Part shown: positions 7,324-15,605 of the stretch, piece by piece
How positions within the stretch are numbered: the first letter of the stretch is position 1
Layout of the letters: every line of letters starts with the position of its first letter
Source of the DNA: Bacteroidota bacterium
Lineage (GTDB): Bacteria; Bacteroidota; Bacteroidia; Palsa-965
Assembly (NCBI GenBank): GCA_003151415.1
Contig: PLXK01000205.1
Span: 1 to 38,391, forward strand
Length of the DNA stretch: 38,391 nt
Reading direction: 5' to 3'
Notes under the pieces: model-generated
The model's database searches: none
Told to the model about the DNA's origin: nothing
The model's input: only the letters and a program-made list of their open reading frames with translations
Translations under genes and position numbers: made by a program

Positions 7324-8877
7324 TTATTTGGGATTGAGTACAATGTAAGGAATAATCATTTCCTCGAGCGAGATACCTCCGTGCTGGAAGGTATTGCGGT
7401 AATAACTCACATAATAATTGTAATTGTTCGGATAGGCAAAAAACTTGTCTTCCTTGGCAAAAATGAAGGCCTGGCTGACATGTTGTTTGGGAAGAAAAGC
7501 TTCTTCGGGTTTGCGCACTTCGAACACGTCTCTTTTTATATAATCCAGGCTTTTGCCCTGCTTGTATCTCAGATTCGTATTCACGTTCTTGTCCCCCACC
7601 ACCTTGGAAGGTTCAGTCACCTTGATCGTTCCATGATCGGTGGTAATGATCAGTTTGGCTTTCTTTTCTGCCACCTGCCGGATAATGTCGTGAAGAGGAG
7701 AATGCTCAAACCAGGAAACAGTGATGGACCGGTAAGCCGCCTCATCATCGGCCAGCTCGCGGATCACTTCCATCTCGGTGCGGGCATGCGATAACATATC
7801 CACAAAATTGTAGACGATCACATTCAATTTATTGCCCATGAGATTGTTCAGATTCTCAGAAAGTTTTTTACCGGCAGCATGGTTGGTGATTTTATTGTAT
7901 GAGTGCTTGATGTCTTTTCCCAAACGTTTGAGATTGGCCGCCAGAAACACATCTTCACTTTGATTTTTCCCGCCTTCCTCTTCATCGTTCAGCCATTCTT
8001 TCGGGAATTTTTTTTCTATTTCCGAAGGAAGCAAACCTGCAAAAATGGCATTGCGGGCGTACTGCGTTGCCGTTGGCAGAATGCTGTAAAACAACTCTTC
8101 GCTTTCTGTTTTGAAATAGGCATGAAACAAAGGCTGCAACATTTTCCATTGATCGTATCGCAGGTTATCGATAAGAATCAGAAAAACCGGCCCTTCCTGA
8201 TCAAGCAAGGGAACGACTTTGTTCTTGATCAGTGTATGCGATTGTGTCGGAGGACTTTTTTCTTTTCCATTGAGCCAGCTGATGTAATTGTTTTCGATGA
8301 ATTTGCCGAACTGCGCATTGGCCTCGTGTTTCTGCATTTGCAAGATCTCGAACATGCTCTGATCCGAAGACTTTTGAAGTTCCAGTTCCCAGTAAACAAG
8401 TTTTTTGTACACCTCCACCCATTCGGTATGCGTGAGCCTGTCGCTCAGCGTCATACCGATGCTGCGGAACTCCTGTTGGTATCCGGAAGTGGTCTTTTCG
8501 CTGACCAGGCGACGGTTGTCCAGAATCTTTTTAAGTGAAGAGAGTATCTGATTCGGATTTACGGGTTTGATCAGGTAATCCGAGATTTTGGAACCGATGG
8601 CATCCTCCATAATCCTTTCCTCTTCGCTCTTGGTGATCATGACAACGGGCAGGTCGCTTTTCAAATTCTTGATCCTGGCAAGTGTTTCAAGACCAGACAA
8701 ACCAGGCATGTTTTCGTCGAGAAAAACAATATCGAAGTTTGTTTTTTTGATCAGGTCCAGTGCTCCATCACCACTGATAGCGGTTTGTACATCGTAGCCC
8801 TTTTCTTTCAGAAACAGCACATGCGGCTTAAGCATTTCAATCTCATCGTCGGCCCAGAGGATTTGTATTTTGTCCAT
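7324..8877 (-). CDS. porX: PorX-type response regulator with PglZ/alkaline-phosphatase domain
   Basis: PorX is a two-component response regulator that in relatives controls type IX secretion genes. The N-terminal receiver domain (about 1-124) has Asp10/Asp11, phosphoacceptor Asp54 (VFLDENMPG) and Lys104. A helical linker leads to a PglZ/alkaline-phosphatase-like domain from about 228. That domain has metal-site residues in LIDNLRYD (235-242), TATQYARN, NFVDMLSHAR and TTDHGT. The 517-residue length fits PorX. The ATG at 8877 (MDKIQ) is preferred to an in-frame ATG at 8886. No histidine kinase (PorY) is in the window. It heads a minus-strand unit with tsaE. A T9SS cargo gene at 25522 fits the presence of the system. 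Confidence 0.92.
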   Translation of the reverse strand: MDKIQILWADDEIEMLKPHVLFLKEKGYDVQTAISGDGALDLIKKTNFDIVFLDENMPGLSGLETLARIKNLKSDLPVVMITKSEEERIMEDAIGSKISDYLIKPVNPNQILSSLKKILDNRRLVSEKTTSGYQQEFRSIGMTLSDRLTHTEWVEVYKKLVYWELELQKSSDQSMFEILQMQKHEANAQFGKFIENNYISWLNGKEKSPPTQSHTLIKNKVVPLLDQEGPVFLILIDNLRYDQWKMLQPLFHAYFKTESEELFYSILPTATQYARNAIFAGLLPSEIEKKFPKEWLNDEEEGGKNQSEDVFLAANLKRLGKDIKHSYNKITNHAAGKKLSENLNNLMGNKLNVIVYNFVDMLSHARTEMEVIRELADDEAAYRSITVSWFEHSPLHDIIRQVAEKKAKLIITTDHGTIKVTEPSKVVGDKNVNTNLRYKQGKSLDYIKRDVFEVRKPEEAFLPKQHVSQAFIFAKEDKFFAYPNNYNYYVSYYRNTFQHGGISLEEMIIPYIVLNPK

Positions 8878-9097
8878 AATTTTCATTCAGCGGATAAGGA
8901 ATTTTATAATTGCAAAGAATTGTTCTCAAAGAAAAAGAATCACCGTTCAGCACCCCAAAATTGGGTGTCTAAAGATACGTTTAATAAACTGGTTAATATT
9001 CATGTTCACAGGTTCAAATGGAGACAGAAATCCCACAGTTTGATAACGCCGGGAAAGCGTCTTTATTGCCCTGAAAATCGAAATCCGCACGGTTTCT

Positions 9098-9105
9098 TAC
9101 ATTTG
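9098..9105 (+). promoter_or_regulatory. -7 motif just before the small ORF at 9109
   Basis: TACATTTG matches TAnnTTTG exactly, but it ends only three bases before the ATG at 9109. If functional, transcription would begin at or after that ATG, implying a leaderless message or a later start codon. Confidence 0.35.
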
Positions 9106-9108
9106 CGC

Positions 9109-9294
9109 ATGAAACCTGATATTTTAAAACAAAGAATTGAAAGCCTCCTGAGCCAGGTCGAAAGCATGGAGTTTCTCGAAAACATCAAAGTGCTGCTCAG
9201 GGAACAGCTGGATCTGGAACAGCGCGAATCCATTCATCGGGAGAGCATGAAGAACATGAACAAAAGACGGGCGGCAAATTCTAAAAAGGCGTAG
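9109..9294 (+). CDS. Small charged, probably helical protein, unknown function
   Basis: The predicted 61-residue product has a heptad-like pattern in its first 40 residues (Leu/Ile/Met alternating with Lys, Glu, Gln), followed by a basic Lys/Arg/Asn-rich tail. A short coiled coil is plausible. It has no signal peptide, membrane segment or Cys. It lies between divergently transcribed porX and the plus-strand HD gene. The frame is open further upstream, but that part is antisense to porX or intergenic. A perfect -7 motif ends three bases before the ATG, so the start may lie at a later methionine (residue 20). I do not recognise a family. Confidence 0.45.
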   Translation: MKPDILKQRIESLLSQVESMEFLENIKVLLREQLDLEQRESIHRESMKNMNKRRAANSKKA

Positions 9295-9299
9295 ATTTG
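9292..9299 (+). promoter_or_regulatory. -7 motif upstream of the HD-domain gene
   Basis: TAGATTTG matches TAnnTTTG exactly and overlaps the stop codon of the small upstream ORF. It would give a leader of about 100 bases before the ATG at 9409. No clear -33 TTG is visible. Confidence 0.4.
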
Positions 9300-9408
9300 C
9301 TCCGTTCGGAGAAATCCGGCACGAGAGCCCTGTTTTATATTCAATGCTGCGGTAAAGAGCACTTCAGACGCCACCTGAAACTGATAAATCATTCCACGGA
9401 AAACTGAC

Positions 9409-10662
9409 ATGAATCCCTCTATTCTCAAACGAAAAATTTTCAATGACCCTATTTACGGTTTTATTACCGTACCCGATGAGCTTACTTTCGCACTGATCGA
9501 TCACCCCTGGTTTCAACGGCTCAGACGCATCAAACAGCTTGGACTGACAAACCTGGTCTATCCCGGAGCTCTCCACACCCGTTTTCACCATGCACTGGGA
9601 GCCATGCACCTGATGACCGAAGCCATCGAAGTGCTCAGGATGAAAGGCCATGAAATCAGTGAAGAGGAAGCACAAGGCGCTACGGTGGCCATTCTGCTTC
9701 ACGATATCGGACACGGACCTTTTTCGCATGCCCTGGAGCACAGCATTGTCAGTCATATTTCGCACGAAAAGATCTCGGAACTGTTCATGACTCAACTGAA
9801 TGTGGAATTCGACGGAAAGCTCAGCCTGGCCATCAAAATATTCAGAAACCAATACAAAAAAAAATTCCTTTATCAACTCGTCAGCAGCCAGCTGGATGTC
9901 GACCGGCTGGACTACCTGAAAAGAGACAGTTTTTTTACCGGTGTTTCAGAAGGCATCGTCAGTTCTGACCGGATCATTAAAATGCTGAATGTGGTCAAAG
10001 GGCAACTCGTGGTGGAAGTAAAAGGCATTTATTCGGTCGAAAAATTCATCATCGCCCGGCGTCTTATGTACTGGCAGGTTTATCTGCACAAAACGGTACT
10101 GAGCGCCGAAAACCTGCTTGTCAATATTCTCAGCCGCGCCAAAGAACTGGCATTAAAACAAACCGATTTGTTCTGCACCCCGGCCCTGCATACTTTTTTG
10201 TATGGCCGCTTCAGTGAAAAACAATTTTCGGAAAACAGTGCATTGCTGCAGGCTTTTTCTGAGCTGGATGACAACGACATCATGGCTTCCATTAAAGTAT
10301 GGACCAAGCATCCTGACAAAATACTTTCTCTTCTTTGCAGAAATCTGGTTGACCGGCATCTTTACCGCATCGAATTGCAAAAAAAACCATTTCAGCCAGA
10401 CCTTATCGCCGATCTCAAACGAGTAGCCCGGCGCAAATACAAACTCAAAGGCTCGGAAGTAAACTATTTTGTGTTTTCCGCCAATGTCACAAACGATACC
10501 TACCGGCCCGACAAAATCAGCATCAATATTCTTTTGAAAGACGGCTCGGTACTGGATTTTTCCAATGCATCCGATCATTTGGGAATCGATGTTATTTCGC
10601 GGACGGTGAAGAAATTTTTTCTCTGCTGCCCCAAAGATTTGAAGGCCCCGGATGCTGAATAA
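9409..10662 (+). CDS. HD-domain phosphohydrolase (dGTPase/SAMHD1-like)
   Basis: The 417-residue product belongs to the HD superfamily of metal-dependent phosphohydrolases. The N-terminal IYGFITVP segment, the first His in HTRFHHALGAMHL (about 56-68), and the HD pair His98-Asp99 in LLHDIGHGPFSHALE are clearly visible. The later Asp is probably in LDVDRLDYLKRDS. Proteins of this group are often annotated as deoxyguanosinetriphosphate triphosphohydrolase-like, but the true substrate of this subfamily is not something the sequence shows. In other Bacteroidota a close homologue sits next to lpxD and lpxC-fabZ. Here it precedes lpxC-fabZ by 259 bases with no lpxD between. Confidence 0.9.
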   Translation: MNPSILKRKIFNDPIYGFITVPDELTFALIDHPWFQRLRRIKQLGLTNLVYPGALHTRFHHALGAMHLMTEAIEVLRMKGHEISEEEAQGATVAILLHDIGHGPFSHALEHSIVSHISHEKISELFMTQLNVEFDGKLSLAIKIFRNQYKKKFLYQLVSSQLDVDRLDYLKRDSFFTGVSEGIVSSDRIIKMLNVVKGQLVVEVKGIYSVEKFIIARRLMYWQVYLHKTVLSAENLLVNILSRAKELALKQTDLFCTPALHTFLYGRFSEKQFSENSALLQAFSELDDNDIMASIKVWTKHPDKILSLLCRNLVDRHLYRIELQKKPFQPDLIADLKRVARRKYKLKGSEVNYFVFSANVTNDTYRPDKISINILLKDGSVLDFSNASDHLGIDVISRTVKKFFLCCPKDLKAPDAE

Positions 10663-10811
10663 AAAAGGTCAATGCCTCCAAAGAGCATGAACCCGGGCAG
10701 GCGGAAATGCATCCGCATCAGGCACCTCACTTGTCTTTTTTGCCAGATGAACCGGCCAAATTGCAGGCCCAAATTTTCCCTTGCCGCGCAAGATCAGATC
10801 AATTATTTCCT

Positions 10812-10819
10812 TAATTTTG
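10812..10819 (+). promoter_or_regulatory. -7 motif upstream of lpxC-fabZ
   Basis: TAATTTTG matches TAnnTTTG exactly, about 100 bases before the ATG at 10922. It lies in the otherwise featureless gap after the HD gene and would allow lpxC-fabZ and lpxA to be expressed separately from it. No clear -33 element is present. Confidence 0.4.
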
Positions 10820-10921
10820 GTTCCACGATTCTTTAGAAGGATTGAAGACTTTCACTTTTCCGAAACTCCATTCAATCCAATGACATCCAGTTAATTATCC
10901 TACAAATACGTTTTCTGTTAA

Positions 10922-12343
10922 ATGGACAAGCAACGCACACTTAAATCAGCAGTCACCGTTTCCGGAGTTGGATTGCATACCGGCAAATTCACCACTTTAA
11001 CTTTCAGACCGGCCCCTGATAACCATGGATTCAAATTCCAGCGCATCGATCTGGAGGGCAAACCGGTTATCGATGCTGATGTGGATAATGTGGTGGACAC
11101 AGCCCGCGGCACGAGCCTCGAACAAAACGGAGCCCGGGTGAGTACCACCGAACATGCCCTTGGAGCTCTTGTGGGCATGGAACTCGACAACATCCTCATT
11201 GAACTGGACGGACCGGAAGTGCCCATTATGGATGGCAGTTCCTGGCCCTTTATCCAGGCTCTTGAAAAAGCGGGAACAGTTGAACAGGAATCCGCACGCG
11301 AATATTATGTGCTTAAAGAAAACCTGACCTATGAAGATCCCATAAAAAAAGTGGAAATGCTTGCCGTGCCCCAGGATGCCTACAGGGTGACTGTGATGGT
11401 GGATTACAATTCCGATCTTTTGGGAACACAGCATGCCAGCATGTACAACATTCATGAATTCAGGGATCAGATTTCAAAATGCAGAACCTTTGTTTTCCTG
11501 CATGAACTGGAAGCTCTTCTCAAACACAATTTAATAAAAGGGGGCGACCTGAACAATGCCATTGTCATGGTCGACAAACCGATTCCCGATGAAGACCTTG
11601 CCCATCTTCGCAAGGTTTTTAATAACGATACTGTTGAAGTAAAAGGCCGGGGCGTACTGAACAACACCCAACTTCATTTTTACAATGAACCGGCACGCCA
11701 CAAACTTCTGGACATTGTCGGAGATCTCGCACTCATCGGCGTCCCTTTAAAAGCTCACATCCTGGCCGCAAGACCCGGACATGCCGGCAATGTATCGTTT
11801 GCAAAAAAGATCAAGGAGCTCATCAAAAAAGAGCGTTCGAAAAAAGCGGGATTCTTCTATGACCTCAACAAAGAACCTCTTTTTGGCATTCATGAGATCA
11901 TGAAAAAGCTGCCTCACCGCCAGCCGTTTCTGCTGATCGACAAAATCATGGAACTCACTCCAGATTCTGTTGTAGGCGTAAAAAACGTGACAATGAATGA
12001 AGAGTTTTTCCGGGGGCATTTTCCAGGCAACCCGGTTATGCCCGGAGTATTGCTCATTGAAGCCATGGCGCAAACCGGAGGCATACTTGTCCTTTCCACT
12101 GTTCCCGATCCGGAAAATTACATCACCCTGTTTATGAAAATAGACAACGTGAAATTCAAACAAAAAGTTGTTCCCGGCGATACGGTTGTTTTCAATCTGA
12201 AACTGCTCACCCCCATCCGCCGCGGCATTTGCCACATGGGCGGAGTAGCCTATGTAAACGGGAAAGCCGTTATGGAGGCCGAAATGATGGCCCAGATCGT
12301 CAAGGTAAAAAATATCAACAAACCGATAGCCGTTACAGCATGA
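10922..12343 (+). CDS. lpxC-fabZ: Bifunctional UDP-3-O-acyl-GlcNAc deacetylase / 3-hydroxyacyl-ACP dehydratase
   Basis: This is the LpxC-FabZ fusion typical of Bacteroidota. The LpxC part (about 1-310) commits UDP-acyl-GlcNAc to lipid A. It has zinc ligands His78 (TTEHALGAL), His260 and Asp264 (RHKLLDIVGD), and the catalytic-loop His287 (RPGHAGN). The FabZ part (about 318-473) dehydrates 3-hydroxyacyl-ACP. It has His332 (LPHRQPF) and the FRGHFPGNPVMPG segment (363-375) followed by Glu380. The fusion couples competing uses of the same 3-hydroxyacyl-ACP pool. Its stop overlaps the lpxA start (ATGA at 12340-12343), so the two are translationally coupled. Confidence 0.97.
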   Translation: MDKQRTLKSAVTVSGVGLHTGKFTTLTFRPAPDNHGFKFQRIDLEGKPVIDADVDNVVDTARGTSLEQNGARVSTTEHALGALVGMELDNILIELDGPEVPIMDGSSWPFIQALEKAGTVEQESAREYYVLKENLTYEDPIKKVEMLAVPQDAYRVTVMVDYNSDLLGTQHASMYNIHEFRDQISKCRTFVFLHELEALLKHNLIKGGDLNNAIVMVDKPIPDEDLAHLRKVFNNDTVEVKGRGVLNNTQLHFYNEPARHKLLDIVGDLALIGVPLKAHILAARPGHAGNVSFAKKIKELIKKERSKKAGFFYDLNKEPLFGIHEIMKKLPHRQPFLLIDKIMELTPDSVVGVKNVTMNEEFFRGHFPGNPVMPGVLLIEAMAQTGGILVLSTVPDPENYITLFMKIDNVKFKQKVVPGDTVVFNLKLLTPIRRGICHMGGVAYVNGKAVMEAEMMAQIVKVKNINKPIAVTA

Positions 12344-13125
12344 TGACATTGACAAACTCCTTAGCTTCTGTACATCCCGATGCAAAGATCGGCGCAAATG
12401 TGATCATAGAGCCTTTCGCTTACATTGCAAAAGATGTCGTCATCGGCGACAATTGCTGGATCGGCCCGCACAGCACAATATTTGATGGTGCACGGATAGG
12501 AAGCAATTGCAAAATTTTTCCGGGAGCCGTCATTTCGGGTATTCCTCAGGATCTGAAATTCGGCGGTGAACATACCGTCACAGAAATCGGCAACAATACC
12601 ATTATCCGTGAATGTGTCACGGTTAACCGGGGCACAAAAGACCGTCTCAAAACATCTGTGGGCAGCGATTGTCTGCTCATGGCCTATGTGCATGTAGCTC
12701 ACGACTGCATCCTTGGAAATAACGTTGTGCTGGCCAACAGTGTGAACCTGGCCGGACATGTTAGTATTGAGGATTATGCGATTCTGGAAGGCTATGTGGG
12801 TGTTTCCCAATTTGTCAGTATCGGCGCTCATTCGTTTGTTTCCGGACAAACCGGGGTCAGAAAAAACATTCCTCCCTTCACCAAATCTGCACGCGAACCA
12901 CTGCAATATGTGGGTGTCAATTCGGTCGGTCTCCGAAGAAGAGGGTTCAGCAACGAATCGATCCAGCAAATCGAAGATATTTACCGCACCCTGTATGTCA
13001 AAGGCCTTAATGTTACCAACGCCATTGCCGTCATTGAACAAGAAGCCCCATCCTCGAAAGAGAAAGAACAAATTCTGAAATTTATCCGCGAGTCCACCAA
13101 CGGAATCATGAGAGGTATTTCCTGA
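12340..13125 (+). CDS. lpxA: UDP-N-acetylglucosamine O-acyltransferase
   Basis: LpxA transfers a 3-hydroxyacyl chain from ACP to UDP-GlcNAc, the first step of lipid A synthesis. The 261-residue product matches the family length. It consists of left-handed beta-helix hexapeptide repeats (about 10-190) and a C-terminal helical domain. The catalytic His is in VHVAHDC (His121), and the HVSIEDYAILEGYVGVSQF segment is typical. The frame is open upstream, but the ATG at 12340, overlapping the lpxC-fabZ stop, gives a sensible N-terminus. A second ATG follows immediately at 12343. The ABC ATPase gene starts 41 bases downstream, probably in the same operon. Confidence 0.96.
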   Translation: MMTLTNSLASVHPDAKIGANVIIEPFAYIAKDVVIGDNCWIGPHSTIFDGARIGSNCKIFPGAVISGIPQDLKFGGEHTVTEIGNNTIIRECVTVNRGTKDRLKTSVGSDCLLMAYVHVAHDCILGNNVVLANSVNLAGHVSIEDYAILEGYVGVSQFVSIGAHSFVSGQTGVRKNIPPFTKSAREPLQYVGVNSVGLRRRGFSNESIQQIEDIYRTLYVKGLNVTNAIAVIEQEAPSSKEKEQILKFIRESTNGIMRGIS

Positions 13126-13166
13126 TTCGACAGGATTGTTTTTGAACCGGTACCCAAACGCGCAGC

Positions 13167-13808
13167 ATGAAGATAACATTGAACAACATTGGCAAACGCT
13201 TTAACCGTGACCGGATTTTTGGCGGATTGACACACACCTTCAATGAACCCATGCACACAGTCATTGTCGGGGCTAACGGTTCGGGCAAATCAACACTGCT
13301 GCAGATCATTGCAGGGAGCACCACTGCAAGCGAAGGAGAACTGAGCTATTCACACAATGGCAAAGATATCCCCGCAGAAGATCTTTTCCGCAGCATCAGC
13401 TTCGCTTCTCCCTACATGGAACTTCTGGAAGAACTTTCCCTTGAAGAACACGTTCGTTTTCATGCCGGATTAAAACCTTTCCGAAAAGGCCTGGCTCTGG
13501 AAGAAATCGCCGAACTGGCTGAACTGGCGCATGCCAAACACAAACAGATCCGGTATTATTCTTCCGGAATGAAACAGCGGCTGAAACTGACACTGGCCAT
13601 TCTCAGCGACACCCCCCTGCTGCTGCTTGACGAACCCTGCAGTAACCTGGATCGCAAGGCAATACAGTGGTATCAGAACCTCATCACGGCACACGCCTCC
13701 GACAGGCTGATCCTTGTCTGCTCGAACCAGCAGGAGTTCGAATTTTCTTTTTGCAGCGCCAAAATAGAGATGGAAACCTATAAGCAACACCGCCCGGTAA
13801 AGGCCTGA
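13167..13808 (+). CDS. ABC-type ATP-binding protein without membrane partner
   Basis: The 213-residue product is a single nucleotide-binding domain. It shows Walker A GANGSGKST (35-43), a degenerate signature SSGMKQR (132-138) in place of LSGGQ, and Walker B LLLLDEP (151-157) followed by a D-loop-like SNLD. The switch-region His is replaced: the expected TH reads SN in LVCSNQQ (183-189). The usual Q-loop Gln is also hard to find (SFASPYMELL). No permease gene is adjacent. It sits between lpxA and efp, a position I recall for homologues in related genomes. The substrate is unknown and a non-transport role is possible. Confidence 0.85.
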   Translation: MKITLNNIGKRFNRDRIFGGLTHTFNEPMHTVIVGANGSGKSTLLQIIAGSTTASEGELSYSHNGKDIPAEDLFRSISFASPYMELLEELSLEEHVRFHAGLKPFRKGLALEEIAELAELAHAKHKQIRYYSSGMKQRLKLTLAILSDTPLLLLDEPCSNLDRKAIQWYQNLITAHASDRLILVCSNQQEFEFSFCSAKIEMETYKQHRPVKA

Positions 13809-13837
13809 TTTTCCTTTATTTCCCCAAAAAATATTCG

Positions 13838-13845
13838 TACCTTTG
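13838..13845 (+). promoter_or_regulatory. -7 motif upstream of efp
   Basis: TACCTTTG matches TAnnTTTG exactly and is followed by CA. It lies 63 bases before the efp ATG, in the 99-base gap after the ABC ATPase gene. Together with the terminator after efp it suggests a monocistronic efp message. No clear -33 TTG is seen. Confidence 0.55.
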
Positions 13846-13907
13846 CAATCCGCAAACCGCGGGCCCGGAGAACTGAAATCCGGAAAAAAATTTTAAACCT
13901 TTAAGAA

Positions 13908-14468
13908 ATGGCAGACACAGGAGATATCAATATCGGCACAGTGATCCGGTACAACGGCGACCTTTGTAAGATTGAAGAATACCAACACCGTACTCCCGGA
14001 AATCTTCGGGCTTTTTACCAGGCCAAAATGCGCAATCTCATATCCGGGAAACTGGTTGAAAACCGCTTCCGTTCAGGCGAACTTGTTGAAATCGTCCGGG
14101 TGGATTATAAAGTGCTTCAATACATTTTTCAGGAAGGCGATTTTATTGTTTGCATGGACAACGAGACTTTTGAACAAATCTATATTTCCGCCGCCATGCT
14201 GGGCAACAGCATGAGTTTTCTTAAAGAAGGCATGGAAGTAAAGGTTTCTTTCGAAGGCGAAACCCCGATCCTGGCTGAAGCACCCGTATTTGTCGAACTT
14301 GAAATCACCTACTGCGAACCCGGCATGAAGGGGGATACCGCCACCAATACACTCAAACCGGCAACCCTCGAAACAGGGGCCGTGGTAAACATACCGCTGT
14401 TTGTCAATCAGGGTGAAAAAATCAAGGTGGATACCCGAACCAACACTTACGTGGAAAGAGTCAAATAA
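13908..14468 (+). CDS. efp: Translation elongation factor P
   Basis: EF-P binds the ribosome between P and E sites and relieves stalling at polyproline stretches. The 186-residue product has the full three-domain length, with typical C-terminal segments (IPLFVNQGEKIKVDTRT). The domain I loop that carries the modified Lys34 or Arg32 in well-studied bacteria reads PGNLRAF (30-36) here. Asn32 therefore stands at the usual modified position. I recall this sequence as normal for some Bacteroidota outside Flavobacteriia, so it is probably not a loss of function. No modification gene (EpmA/EpmB, EarP) is in the window. It has its own promoter motif and terminator. Confidence 0.96.
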   Translation: MADTGDINIGTVIRYNGDLCKIEEYQHRTPGNLRAFYQAKMRNLISGKLVENRFRSGELVEIVRVDYKVLQYIFQEGDFIVCMDNETFEQIYISAAMLGNSMSFLKEGMEVKVSFEGETPILAEAPVFVELEITYCEPGMKGDTATNTLKPATLETGAVVNIPLFVNQGEKIKVDTRTNTYVERVK

Positions 14469-14488
14469 GCTTTTTCTGCTGCATAAAG

Positions 14489-14520
14489 AAAAAGCCGTTT
14501 CTTCTGATCCGGCTTTTTTT
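14489..14520 (+). terminator. Rho-independent terminator after efp
   Basis: An A-rich arm ending in AAGCCG (to 14497) pairs with CGGCTTTTTTT (14510-14520) across a loop of about 12 bases. The T run follows directly. It begins 20 bases after the efp stop. Confidence 0.75.
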
Positions 14521-14561
14521 ATTTTTTAAAAACTACTCACAAAGGACAATCCCCTGATGCT

Positions 14562-15491
14562 ATGAAAATTCCTCCGCATAAGCTGGAAACACTCTCCGCT
14601 CTGGTTGATGCAAAATTCATTGGCAACCCTGCTCACCTCATTACGGGTCTCAATGAAATCCATGTCGTTGAAAAGGGTGACCTGGTCTTTGTCGATCATC
14701 CCAAATATTACGAAAAGGCGCTCCGCTCCAGCGCTACAACTATTTTTATCAATACCGAGGTGGATTGCCCGGAAGGTAAAGCACTGATCATCAGCAAAGA
14801 CCCATTCCGGGATTACAACAGGCTCGTGGCTCATTTCCAGAACCTTTCTCTACAGAAGCATTCAGAAGCTGACAAGGCCATTACCGGAACCGGAACAGTG
14901 GTTATGCCGGGTGTTCATCTGGGCAAAAATGTACGGATCGGAAACAACTGCACGCTGTTTCCAAACGTGGTCATTTATGACAATTGTACCATTGGCAACA
15001 ATGTGATTATTCATGCCAACACCACCATTGGATGCGATGCCTTTTATTACAAAAAACGAACCGACAGCCTCGACAAACTGATTTCCTGCGGAAGGGTTAT
15101 CATCCATGACCATGTTGAAATAGGCGCCTGCTGTACAATTGACAGGGGCGTTTCGGGAGACACGATCGTTGGAGAAGGAACGAAAATTGACAATCAGGTG
15201 CAAATCGGCCATGATACGGTTATCGGAAAAAGATGCCTGCTTGCTTCGGGCGTGGGTGTGGCAGGAGTTTGTGTGATTGAAGATGATGTCACACTCTGGG
15301 GCCAGGTTGGAGTGAAAAGCGATGTGCGCCTGGGTAAAGGCTGCATCGTACTGGCGCAATCGGGCGTTGGCGATGACATCCCTCCCGGCAAAACCTGGTT
15401 CGGTAGTCCAGCCGGAGAAGCTTCCGAAAAAATGAAAGAACTCTTCCTCGTCAGACGGATTCCGGATATCCTGGAAAAACTGAACAAATGA
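14562..15491 (+). CDS. lpxD: LpxD-like UDP-3-O-acylglucosamine N-acyltransferase
   Basis: LpxD adds the second hydroxyacyl chain to UDP-acyl-GlcN in lipid A synthesis. The 309-residue product has an N-terminal alpha/beta domain (about 1-100) and a long hexapeptide-repeat beta-helix (about 105-275). A short C-terminal helix follows. The catalytic His is likely the one in QIGHDTVIG. Many Bacteroidota carry one lpxD beside lpxC-fabZ and a second LpxD-like gene after efp; this gene is in the second position. Whether it performs the lipid A reaction or acylates another sugar nucleotide cannot be decided from sequence alone. It begins after the efp terminator, so it is transcribed separately. Confidence 0.82.
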   Translation: MKIPPHKLETLSALVDAKFIGNPAHLITGLNEIHVVEKGDLVFVDHPKYYEKALRSSATTIFINTEVDCPEGKALIISKDPFRDYNRLVAHFQNLSLQKHSEADKAITGTGTVVMPGVHLGKNVRIGNNCTLFPNVVIYDNCTIGNNVIIHANTTIGCDAFYYKKRTDSLDKLISCGRVIIHDHVEIGACCTIDRGVSGDTIVGEGTKIDNQVQIGHDTVIGKRCLLASGVGVAGVCVIEDDVTLWGQVGVKSDVRLGKGCIVLAQSGVGDDIPPGKTWFGSPAGEASEKMKELFLVRRIPDILEKLNK

Positions 15492-15533
15492 ATACAGAAG
15501 GGTTGTCATTATGACTTGCCTGTTCAGCGGGCT

Positions 15534-15563
15534 TTGATTTTTTAAGGGAAATTCTTAACTTTG
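15534..15563 (+). promoter_or_regulatory. Full Bacteroidota-type promoter upstream of the SpoIIE-type phosphatase gene
   Basis: TTG at 15534-15536 and TAACTTTG at 15556-15563 are separated by 19 bases. This matches the -33/-7 arrangement described for the Bacteroidota primary sigma factor. Transcription would begin near 15570. It is the most complete promoter match I found in the window. Confidence 0.65.
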
Positions 15564-15605
15564 AAAGAACAGATTATCTGCAGACCTCTATTTCCAAAAG
15601 CCTGA

